A stretch of DNA of 9,602 nt from Gammaproteobacteria bacterium (GCA_028817755.1 JAPPPA010000308.1:5017-14618), one strand, 5' to 3'; counted from the first letter of the stretch, positions 1 to 5,669 are shown. Made by a program: numbers and translations. The notes: generated from the sequence alone by a model not told the origin.

Positions 1-899
1 CGCTCTTTGAACGCTTTAAGCATGTCTTTCACGCACTGTTGGTCGCCTTTAATGGCAGCCTCGGCAGCGTATTGTGAAATGGAAGTTGGGTTAGAGGTGC
101 TTTGTGATTGCACCTTCTTCATGGCTTTGATTAGCCAAGCTGGGCCGCCCGCGTAGCCAATGCGCCAGCCAGTCATGCTGTAAGCCTTAGAAACGCCGTT
201 CAGCACGATGGTGCGCTCGTATAGGTCTGGGCAAGCCATCAAGATGTTTACGAATGGCTCGTCCGCCCACCAGATGTGTTCGTACATGTCGTCAGTCGCA
301 ACCATCACCTGTGGGTGCTTGCGTAGTACTTCGCCTAGCGCTTCTAGTTCAGCGCGAGTGTAGGCTTTGCCTGATGGGTTAGATGGGCTGTTGATTGCCA
401 GTAGGCGAGTCTTAGGTGTAATAGCCGCTTCTAGCTGCTCAGGGGTCAGCTTAAAGCCGCTGTCCATGTCGGTTTCAACAACGACAGGTTTGCCGCCCGC
501 AACCAATACCATATCTGGGTAAGACACCCAGTAAGGTGCTGGAATGATGGCTTCGTCGCCGTCATTTAATAGCGCAAGTGCAAGGTTGAAGAAGCTTTGC
601 TTGCCACCGCAAGACACCAAAATTTGGTCGGCCGCGTATTCATGGCCATTGTCTTGCTTGAACTTTTCTATAATGGCTTGCTTCAGGCTCGGTGTGCCAT
701 CAACGGCGGTGTACTTAGTGAAGCCGTTGTTAAGCGCTTCAATCGCCGCTTGTTTGATGTGTTCTGGGGTGTCAAAGTCCGGCTCGCCAGCACCTAGGCC
801 AATAATGTCGCGGCCTGCAGCACGTAGTTCGGCGGCGCGGGCAGTAACGGCTAGCGTTGGAGAGGGTTTGATGCGGTTAACGCGATCAGACAAGTTCAT
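1..899 (-). CDS. Class I PLP-dependent aminotransferase, aspartate aminotransferase type (C-terminus off window)
   Basis: Reading the complement from ATG at 899 gives 299 codons running off the left edge. The product should be a cytoplasmic PLP enzyme moving an amino group between an amino acid (aspartate is the likely substrate) and 2-oxoglutarate. Visible family landmarks are GAGEPDFDTP (about 37-46), the Tyr-Trp cofactor region PAPYWVSYP (120-128), the PLP-phosphate/ring asparagine in NSPSNPSGK (170-178), the pyridine-binding Asp in ATDDMYEH (201-208) and the Schiff-base lysine K238 in SKAYSMTGWRIGY. The family is about 390-400 residues long, so roughly the last quarter, including the substrate-carboxylate arginine, is missing. 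An AGGA lies about 10 nt upstream of the ATG, and no other in-frame start precedes the conserved N-terminus. It is divergent from uvrB. The fold and enzyme class are secure; substrate specificity (aspartate alone, or also aromatic or prephenate substrates) is not. Confidence 0.93.
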   Translation of the reverse strand, partial: MNLSDRVNRIKPSPTLAVTARAAELRAAGRDIIGLGAGEPDFDTPEHIKQAAIEALNNGFTKYTAVDGTPSLKQAIIEKFKQDNGHEYAADQILVSCGGKQSFFNLALALLNDGDEAIIPAPYWVSYPDMVLVAGGKPVVVETDMDSGFKLTPEQLEAAITPKTRLLAINSPSNPSGKAYTRAELEALGEVLRKHPQVMVATDDMYEHIWWADEPFVNILMACPDLYERTIVLNGVSKAYSMTGWRIGYAGGPAWLIKAMKKVQSQSTSNPTSISQYAAEAAIKGDQQCVKDMLKAFKE

Positions 900-980
900 A
901 GAACATCTATCCTGAATGTAGAGGGCCTGAAAAAAGTGGGCGCTCAGGCTTAAGCTAAGCACATAAAAATCGGCGCGCAT

Positions 981-1008
981 TGTATAAAAAACCGGCATTA
1001 ACTGCCAG
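981..1008 (-). promoter_or_regulatory. Possible sigma70-type promoter for the aminotransferase gene
   Basis: On the minus strand, CTGGCA (1003-1008) matches the -35 consensus at 4 of 6 bases and TATACA (981-986) matches the -10 at 4 of 6, with a 16-nt spacer. It would start transcription near 974 and give a leader of about 75 nt. Such matches are common by chance in an AT-rich 140-nt divergent region, so this is a weak call. No equally good promoter was found for uvrB in the other direction. Confidence 0.25.
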
Positions 1009-1041
1009 CTATTAACGGCTATATTAAAAGTACCAAAAACT

Positions 1042-3066
1042 GTGGAAAAACAAGCCTTTCAGCTAGAAACCGACTACAAGCCATCGGGTGATCAGCCGAC
1101 CGCAATTGCGGGCCTGTTGGATGGCCTAGATAGCGGCTTGGCCTGCCAAACGTTATTGGGTGTGACGGGCTCTGGTAAGACCTTCACTATGGCCAATGTG
1201 ATTGCCGAAAGTGAGCGCCCAACACTGATTTTGGCGCATAACAAAACCTTGGCAGCGCAGTTGTACGGCGAGATGCGCGATTTCTTCCCGAACAACGCGG
1301 TGGAGTATTTCGTTTCTTACTACGACTACTACCAGCCAGAGGCTTATGTGCCGTCTTCCGATACCTTTATCGAGAAAGACGCCTCAGTGAACGAGCATAT
1401 CGAGCAAATGCGCTTATCTGCCACCAAAGCGTTATTGGAGCGTAAAGACACCATTATTGTCGCTACGGTGTCGGCCATTTACGGCTTAGGTGATCCGAAT
1501 TCTTATCTCGGCATGATTTTGCATCTGAGCCGCGGTGAACAAATCAGCCAGCGCGACATTCTGAAGCGCCTCACCGATATGCAATACACCCGGAATGAGA
1601 TTGAATTCTTCCGTGGTACTTATCGCGTGCGCGGTGATGTCATTGATATCTATCCAGCGGAATCTGAAACCGAAGCGGTGCGGGTAGAGCTGTTCGACGA
1701 TGAAATCGAAAACATTGTCGTATTTGACCCGCTAACGGGCCATATTTTGCGTAAGTTGGCGCGCTATACGGTCTATCCCAAGTCGCATTACGTCACGCCG
1801 CGCGAAAAGCTGCTAGAGGCCTATGACCGCATTAAAGAAGAATTAGTAGAACGCGTTAAGCATCTTAAAGAAACGCATAAGTTAGTCGAGGCGCAACGCG
1901 TAGAACAGCGCACGCTATATGATCTAGAAATGATGCGGGAGCTGGGTTATTGCAACGGCATTGAGAACTACTCGCGCTATCTCTCTGGCCGTAATCCTGG
2001 CGAGCCGCCGCCGTGTTTGTTTGATTACCTACCTGATAACGCCTTGTTGTTTATCGATGAGTCCCACGTAACGGCACCGCAACTTGGCGCCATGTATAAG
2101 GGCGACCGCTCGCGTAAAGAAAACTTAGTGGAATACGGCTTCCGCTTGCCATCAGCCTTGGATAACCGTCCGCTGAAGTTTGATGAGTTCGAAAAGCTGT
2201 CGCCGCAAACCGTGTTTGTCTCGGCTACGCCGAGTAAATACGAAGAGGGCAAGGCCGATAACGTGGTCGAGCAGGTGGTGCGTCCGACTGGTTTGATTGA
2301 TCCAATCGTTGAAGTGCGTCCTGCTGAATCGCAGGTGGATGACGTGTTATCGGAGATTCGCGAGCGCGTTACCAATGGCGACAGGGTGTTGATCACCACG
2401 TTAACCAAACGTATGTCAGAAGACCTCACTGCGTTTTTGGATGAAAACGGCGTGCGTGTGCGTTATTTGCATTCGGATATCGATACCGTAGAGCGCGTAG
2501 AAATTTTGCGAGATCTTCGTCTTGGTGCATTTGAAGTGCTTGTTGGCATTAACTTGCTTCGAGAAGGCCTTGATTTGCCTGAAGTTTCTTTGGTTGCGAT
2601 TTTGGATGCGGACAAAGAAGGTTTCCTACGTTCAGAAACTTCTTTGATTCAAACCATCGGCCGTGCGGCACGTAACGTAGAAGGCAAAGCCATTCTCTAT
2701 GCGGACCGTATTACAGGCTCTATGAAGCGTGCGATGGATGAAACCGAGCGTCGCCGCGCCAAGCAAATGGCCTATAACGAAGAGCACGGCATTACGCCGA
2801 AGTCGGTGCGCCGTGCAGTACGTGACGTAATGGAAACCGGTTACGAGAAAACCACGCAAGGCCAATACCTAGAAGCCGCGGAAGAACAAGCTAAATACGA
2901 AGCGATGTCACCAGCCGAGCTGATGCGGGAAGTGAAGAAGCTTGAGAAACAAATGACTAAGCACTCGAAAGCGCTGGAGTTTGAAGAAGCTGCCCGCGTG
3001 CGTGATGAAATCGTTAAAATCCGCCGCCGCGGGCTCGGAATAGATCATATCCGAGTCGCGGGTTAA
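1042..3066 (+). CDS. uvrB: UvrABC excinuclease subunit B (DNA damage-verifying helicase)
   Basis: A protein of 674 residues, collinear with E. coli UvrB (673). UvrB is loaded by UvrA at DNA lesions, verifies the damage using ATP and recruits UvrC for the dual incision of nucleotide excision repair. Visible motifs: Walker A GVTGSGKT (40-47); the aromatic beta-hairpin that clamps DNA, from YYDYYQPEAYVP (93 on) to about 114; Walker B DESH (339-342); helicase motif VI QTIGRAAR (537-544); and a C-terminal UVR coiled coil (about 630-666, with LEFEEAARVRDEI) that binds UvrA and UvrC. The start is GTG: the in-frame stop at 985-987 leaves no upstream ATG or GTG, and the protein then aligns with E. coli from its first residues. 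No convincing Shine-Dalgarno sequence precedes it. No CTG-N10-CAG LexA box is visible in the divergent region, unlike E. coli uvrB, which is SOS-induced. pyrD follows after 24 nt. Confidence 0.98.
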   Translation: MEKQAFQLETDYKPSGDQPTAIAGLLDGLDSGLACQTLLGVTGSGKTFTMANVIAESERPTLILAHNKTLAAQLYGEMRDFFPNNAVEYFVSYYDYYQPEAYVPSSDTFIEKDASVNEHIEQMRLSATKALLERKDTIIVATVSAIYGLGDPNSYLGMILHLSRGEQISQRDILKRLTDMQYTRNEIEFFRGTYRVRGDVIDIYPAESETEAVRVELFDDEIENIVVFDPLTGHILRKLARYTVYPKSHYVTPREKLLEAYDRIKEELVERVKHLKETHKLVEAQRVEQRTLYDLEMMRELGYCNGIENYSRYLSGRNPGEPPPCLFDYLPDNALLFIDESHVTAPQLGAMYKGDRSRKENLVEYGFRLPSALDNRPLKFDEFEKLSPQTVFVSATPSKYEEGKADNVVEQVVRPTGLIDPIVEVRPAESQVDDVLSEIRERVTNGDRVLITTLTKRMSEDLTAFLDENGVRVRYLHSDIDTVERVEILRDLRLGAFEVLVGINLLREGLDLPEVSLVAILDADKEGFLRSETSLIQTIGRAARNVEGKAILYADRITGSMKRAMDETERRRAKQMAYNEEHGITPKSVRRAVRDVMETGYEKTTQGQYLEAAEEQAKYEAMSPAELMREVKKLEKQMTKHSKALEFEEAARVRDEIVKIRRRGLGIDHIRVAG

Positions 3067-3090
3067 CTCTCTAACAGTCGGAATTGAGCC

Positions 3091-4128
3091 TTGTCTATTA
3101 ACTGGATGTACCCAGCGGCGCGTAGCGCTTTGTTTAAATTGGATGCGGAAGTGGCGCATGAGTTGTCTATTAAACAATTCAGCGCTATGCCGCGAGCGAT
3201 CGCAAAAGCCTTATTTAACCCCTGTGTAGCAGATAAGCCGGTTGAATTGCTGGGATTGCGTTTTCCAAATCCGGTAGGGCTAGCAGCTGGTTTGGATAAG
3301 AACGGCGAGTGCATTCAAGCGTTTGACGCTATGGGCTTTGGCTTTGTCGAAATTGGCACGGTAACGCCGCGCCCGCAGCCTGGTAACGAAAAGCCGCGCT
3401 TATTCCGCCTGCCGGAGCACGAAGCGATCATTAACCGTATGGGCTTCAATAATCATGGTGTTGATGCCTTGGTTGAGCGAGCGAAAAAAGCGCGTAAAAG
3501 CGGCAAGCTGCAAGCTGTGTTGGGTATAAATATCGGCAAAAACAAAGACACGCCTAACGAAAACGCCAATGACGATTATCTGATCTGTTTGCGTAAGGTT
3601 TATGTCGTTGCTGACTATGTGACGGTGAACTTGTCATCACCAAATACACCGGGGCTGCGTGACTTGCAGCATGGTGAAGCAATGGACGAGCTGCTAACGG
3701 CACTGAAAGCAGAGCAAGCAAAGCTTGAAGCGGAGCACGGTCGTTATGTGCCTGTCTTGGTAAAAATCGCTCCAGATTTAACCGATGAAGAAGTGGCGGA
3801 TGTGGCGGAGCGCTTACAGCGTACCGGTATTGACGGCGTGATTGCGACCAATACCACCTTGTCTCGTGATGCTGTTGCTGGCCATCAGCACGCGGATGAA
3901 GCGGGAGGGCTTTCTGGCGCACCAGTGCAGCAGCGTTCAACCGAAGTGGTGCGCTTGTTGCGCCAAAATTTGGGCAAGGAATATCCCATTATTGCGGTCG
4001 GTGGTGTAGCGTCTAAGGCTGACGCAGCAGCTAAGAAAGCAGCCGGTGCTGACTTGGTTCAGGTTTACACCGGGTTTATCTACCAAGGACCTAAATTGAT
4101 TGCAGATTGCGTTGCAGCGTGGAATTAA
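3091..4128 (+). CDS. pyrD: Dihydroorotate dehydrogenase (quinone), class 2
   Basis: Catalyses the fourth step of pyrimidine synthesis, oxidising dihydroorotate to orotate with FMN and passing electrons to membrane quinone. The 345-residue protein aligns end to end with E. coli PyrD (336). It has an N-terminal helical segment (about 5-40) of the kind that binds the inner membrane and quinone, FMN-site motifs LAAGLDKNGE (64-73) and NRMGFNN (115-121), IGTVTPRPQPGN (88-99), and N180-LSSPNTPGLR with S183 as the catalytic base of class 2 enzymes (class 1 uses Cys). A C-terminal GGVASKADAAAKKAAGADLV segment binds the FMN phosphate. The TTG start at 3091 is favoured because GGA (3080-3082) lies 8 nt upstream. 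ATG at 3106 is the alternative and aligns exactly with the E. coli start, but it has no Shine-Dalgarno. The 24-nt gap to uvrB suggests co-transcription. Function is certain; the start is not. Confidence 0.96.
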   Translation: MSINWMYPAARSALFKLDAEVAHELSIKQFSAMPRAIAKALFNPCVADKPVELLGLRFPNPVGLAAGLDKNGECIQAFDAMGFGFVEIGTVTPRPQPGNEKPRLFRLPEHEAIINRMGFNNHGVDALVERAKKARKSGKLQAVLGINIGKNKDTPNENANDDYLICLRKVYVVADYVTVNLSSPNTPGLRDLQHGEAMDELLTALKAEQAKLEAEHGRYVPVLVKIAPDLTDEEVADVAERLQRTGIDGVIATNTTLSRDAVAGHQHADEAGGLSGAPVQQRSTEVVRLLRQNLGKEYPIIAVGGVASKADAAAKKAAGADLVQVYTGFIYQGPKLIADCVAAWN

Positions 4129-4143
4129 TAGCAAAATCGCTGC

Positions 4144-4168
4144 AAGCCACGGTTTTATAGGCTTTTTT
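4144..4168 (+). terminator. Weak intrinsic terminator after pyrD
   Basis: AAGCC (4144-4148) and GGCTT (4160-4164) form a 5-bp stem around an 11-nt loop, with an uninterrupted T run (4163-4168) at its 3' side, 16 nt beyond the pyrD stop. The stem is short, so termination is probably partial. The position, between pyrD and a stable-RNA promoter, fits a transcript end. Confidence 0.4.
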
Positions 4169-4181
4169 CACGCAATATGGC

Positions 4182-4218
4182 TTGCTTGGGGCAGGTGCTT
4201 TCAGTAAAGTACGCGCCC
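4182..4218 (+). promoter_or_regulatory. Candidate stable-RNA promoter for tRNA-Val and infC
   Basis: TTGCTT (4182-4187), a 17-nt spacer and TAAAGT (4205-4210) resemble a sigma70 promoter with a poor -35. The -10 is followed at once by the GC-rich discriminator GCGCCC (4213-4218), a hallmark of stringently controlled tRNA and rRNA promoters in gammaproteobacteria, where ppGpp and DksA repress initiation. Transcription would start at about 4217-4219, leaving a pre-tRNA leader of about 58 nt. No other promoter-like sequence was seen between the tRNA and infC, so this one probably also drives infC. The discriminator and position are the persuasive parts; the hexamers are mediocre. Confidence 0.55.
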
Positions 4219-4275
4219 TTGCTGCACCGCGGCCGCTTTTGTGGTGGCTAAAACTAAATGGTTGAGCAGCAAAAT

Positions 4276-4352
4276 AGGCGCGTAGCTCAGTTGGTTAGAG
4301 CACCACCTTGACATGGTGGGGGTCGTTGGTTCAAATCCAATCGCGCCTACCA
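4276..4352 (+). tRNA. tRNA-Val(GAC)
   Basis: A complete 77-nt cloverleaf. The acceptor stem pairs AGGCGCG (4276-4282) with CGCGCCT (4342-4348). The D arm is GCTC/GAGC around AGTTGGTTA. The anticodon stem CCACC/GGTGG encloses the loop TTGACAT, giving anticodon GAC (valine, codons GUC/GUU). The T arm is GTTGG/CCAAT with loop TTCAAAT. The discriminator base is A4349 and CCA (4350-4352) is encoded. The D, anticodon and variable regions match E. coli tRNA-Val(GAC) almost exactly; the acceptor stem opens with A1-U72. The gene stands alone in front of infC rather than in a tRNA cluster. Confidence 0.98.
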
Positions 4353-4372
4353 GAATACTATTTGAGTCCGTT

Positions 4373-4379
4373 GGGAGGA
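4373..4379 (+). promoter_or_regulatory. Strong Shine-Dalgarno that fixes the infC AUC start
   Basis: GGGAGGA is nearly a full complement to the 16S rRNA 3' end and lies 20 nt after the tRNA CCA end. Its GGAGG core ends 8 nt before ATC at 4387, the only plausible initiator in the IF3 frame between the upstream in-frame stop (4363-4365) and the conserved N-terminus. This ribosome-binding site decides the start of infC. Confidence 0.85.
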
Positions 4380-4386
4380 CTGCGAT

Positions 4387-4911
4387 ATCGCTACCGATAA
4401 GCGCGTAAGGCGCAACAATGAAATCCGAGTACCTAAGGTTCGTCTTATTGACGAAAAGGGTGAGAACATAGGTGTAATCAGCACCGAAGATGCAATGGCG
4501 AAAGCCAAAGCGGTCAGCTTGGATTTGGTAGAAGTATCCCCAATGGCGGAGCCGCCAGTCTGTAAGATTATGGACTTCGGTAAGTTCTTGTTCGACAAAC
4601 AAAAAGCCGATCAGAACGCACGTAAAAAGACAAAACGTACCCAGTTGAAGGAAATTAAATTCCGCCCGGGTACCGATATTGGTGATTACAACACCAAGCT
4701 AAGAAAGCTTCGCGAGTTTTTAGAAGCTGGCGATAAGACCAAAATCACGATTCGTTTCCGCGGTCGTGAAATGGCACACCAAGAGCTAGGCATGGAATTG
4801 CTTAAGCGCGTAGAAGCAGACTTAGAAGAGCATGGCAACGTAGAGCAGCGTCCATCAATGGAAGGCCGCCAGATGTCCATGATCATTGCGCCTATTAGTA
4901 AGAAGAAATAG
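4387..4911 (+). CDS. infC: Translation initiation factor IF-3, AUC start codon
   Basis: IF3 binds the 30S subunit, prevents premature 50S joining and proofreads the start codon and initiator tRNA. Read from ATC at 4387 the protein has 174 residues (E. coli 180). The N-domain runs from NEIRVPKVRLID through SLDLVEVSPMAEPPVCKIMDFGKFLF. A basic linker rich in Lys, Arg and Gln follows. The C-domain begins at KEIKFRPGTD (88 on), contains FRGREMAHQELG (124-135) and ends in ISKKK. The first in-frame ATG (4495) would delete 36 conserved residues, so it cannot be the real start. The reading frame is open only from 4366, and ATC lies 8 nt after a strong GGAGG. Near-cognate starts (AUU in E. coli) are the known basis of infC autoregulation, because IF3 discriminates against them. 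thrS, the usual upstream neighbour, is absent; tRNA-Val ends 34 nt before. Confidence 0.95.
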   Translation: MATDKRVRRNNEIRVPKVRLIDEKGENIGVISTEDAMAKAKAVSLDLVEVSPMAEPPVCKIMDFGKFLFDKQKADQNARKKTKRTQLKEIKFRPGTDIGDYNTKLRKLREFLEAGDKTKITIRFRGREMAHQELGMELLKRVEADLEEHGNVEQRPSMEGRQMSMIIAPISKKK

Positions 4912-4924
4912 CGCAAAGAAAGAA

Positions 4925-4948
4925 TTTGTAAGCGGAAACGTTTACGAA
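4925..4948 (+). promoter_or_regulatory. GAAA-tetraloop hairpin after the infC stop
   Basis: TTTGTAAGCG (4925-4934) and CGTTTACGAA (4939-4948) form a 10-bp stem with two G-U pairs, closed by a GNRA-class GAAA tetraloop. It begins 13 nt beyond the infC stop and has no following T run, so it is not an intrinsic terminator. Roles in mRNA stability, processing or the L20 control region are possible and unproven. Confidence 0.5.
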
Positions 4949-4987
4949 AACCTCTGGGAAGCGGTACACACACAAACCGTCACCGAG

Positions 4988-5004
4988 GTGGCCAAAGTGG
5001 CCAA
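4988..5004 (+). repeat. Two direct 8-bp repeats in the rpmI leader
   Basis: GTGGCCAA occurs at 4988-4995 and again at 4997-5004, one base apart (period 9). Each contains the palindrome TGGCCA. The pair lies between the two hairpins of the infC-rpmI spacer. No function can be assigned. Confidence 0.6.
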
Positions 5005-5005
5005 C

Positions 5006-5024
5006 GCTCAATATTGAATTGAGC
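5006..5024 (+). promoter_or_regulatory. Hairpin in the rpmI leader
   Basis: GCTCAAT (5006-5012) and ATTGAGC (5018-5024) form a perfect 7-bp stem with a 5-nt loop, ending 18 nt before the rpmI Shine-Dalgarno. It has no T run, so it is not a terminator. In E. coli this spacer holds the L20 translational operator; this stem is a candidate part of the equivalent element here. Confidence 0.45.
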
Positions 5025-5053
5025 CATTTGTTAAATGAAATTGGAGTGTAACC

Positions 5054-5251
5054 ATGCCTAAGATGAAAACTCATCGTGGTGCGGCTAAGCGTTTTAAGAA
5101 AACCGCTAGCGGCAAATACAAGAAGCGTTCAGCTTTCCGTAGCCACATCCTTACCAAAATGTCTGCAAAGTCTAAGCGTCAACTACGCCGTCCTGGCATG
5201 GTTGCTGATTGCGATACCGCAAAGCTAGACCGCATGTTGCCAAACGGTTAA
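5054..5251 (+). CDS. rpmI: 50S ribosomal protein L35
   Basis: A small, very basic protein of 65 residues, the same length as E. coli L35. It starts with the family signature MPKMKTHRGAAKRFKKT and contains the conserved HILTKMSAKSKRQLR segment (31-45). It sits in the large ribosomal subunit bound to 23S rRNA. The ATG at 5054 is supported by GGAG (5043-5046), 7 nt upstream. rplT follows after 18 nt. In E. coli the operon product L20 represses translation of rpmI by binding the mRNA ahead of it; the structured 142-nt spacer upstream of this gene is compatible with such control. Confidence 0.98.
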   Translation: MPKMKTHRGAAKRFKKTASGKYKKRSAFRSHILTKMSAKSKRQLRRPGMVADCDTAKLDRMLPNG

Positions 5252-5269
5252 TCGGGTAGGAGATAGAAA

Positions 5270-5629
5270 ATGGCACGAGTAAAACGTGGTGTACAGGCAC
5301 ACGCCAGTCACAAGAAAGTTCTTAAGAAAGCCAAAGGCTATTACGGCGCCCGCAGTAAGGTTTATCGCGTTGCTACGCAAGCGGTAACCAAAGCAGGCCA
5401 ATACGCATATCGCGACCGTCGTCAGCGTAAGCGTCAGTTCCGTCAGCTATGGATTGCACGTATTAACGCTGCAGCCCGCGCTAACGAAATCACCTACAGC
5501 CGTTTTATTGCTGGCTTGAAAGCAGCCAATATCGACCTAGACCGTAAAGTGCTAGCTGATATTGCTGTTCACGACAAAGCTGCTTTTACCGCCTTAGCTG
5601 AACAAGCCAAGGCCGCCCTAGCAGCATAA
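5270..5629 (+). CDS. rplT: 50S ribosomal protein L20
   Basis: L20 binds 23S rRNA early in 50S assembly and, in characterised bacteria, represses its own operon by binding an mRNA mimic of that site. The protein has 119 residues (E. coli 118). It opens with MARVKRGVQAHASHKKVLKKAKGYYG and includes the conserved RDRRQRKRQFRQLWIARINAAAR stretch (about 48-70), followed by the globular C-terminal half (YSRFIAGLKAANIDLDRKVLADIA) that binds RNA in the E. coli repressor. AGGAG (5258-5262) lies 7 nt before the ATG. An intrinsic terminator begins 41 nt after the stop. Confidence 0.98.
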   Translation: MARVKRGVQAHASHKKVLKKAKGYYGARSKVYRVATQAVTKAGQYAYRDRRQRKRQFRQLWIARINAAARANEITYSRFIAGLKAANIDLDRKVLADIAVHDKAAFTALAEQAKAALAA

Positions 5630-5632
5630 GTA

Positions 5633-5655
5633 TTTTGCGAGCGTTGCTCGCAGAA
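5633..5655 (+). promoter_or_regulatory. Hairpin between rplT and the terminator
   Basis: TGCGAGC (5636-5642) and GCTCGCA (5646-5652) form a perfect 7-bp stem on a 3-nt loop, extended by one U-G and two U-A pairs to 5633-5655. It starts 4 nt after the rplT stop and lacks a T run. It does not overlap the terminator stem, so it is not an obvious antiterminator. It could protect the 3' end of the infC-rpmI-rplT transcript. Confidence 0.5.
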
Positions 5656-5669
5656 AACTTAGACGTACT

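Noticed and set aside
544..915. A 123-codon plus-strand reading frame opposite the aminotransferase gene
   Set aside because: It is the antisense of a well-conserved PLP enzyme, has no recognisable family features and no ribosome-binding site; it is a shadow frame.
2025..2429. A 134-codon minus-strand frame inside uvrB, and similar antisense frames in pyrD and pheT up to 148 codons
   Set aside because: They oppose intact conserved genes and have random-looking, low-complexity Ser/Arg/Leu composition expected of antisense reading in this codon usage.
4276..4352. tRNA-Val as an integration site for a mobile element
   Set aside because: No integrase and no repeated tRNA 3' end were seen downstream; infC follows at once.
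4201..4602. A 133-codon minus-strand frame across the tRNA and infC start
   Set aside because: It reads through the antisense of tRNA-Val and infC. Part of it resembles spurious proteins often predicted opposite tRNA genes; no real gene fits.
4495..4911. IF3 as a 138-residue protein starting at ATG 4495
   Set aside because: It would remove conserved N-domain sequence that is clearly encoded upstream in the same frame after a strong ribosome-binding site.
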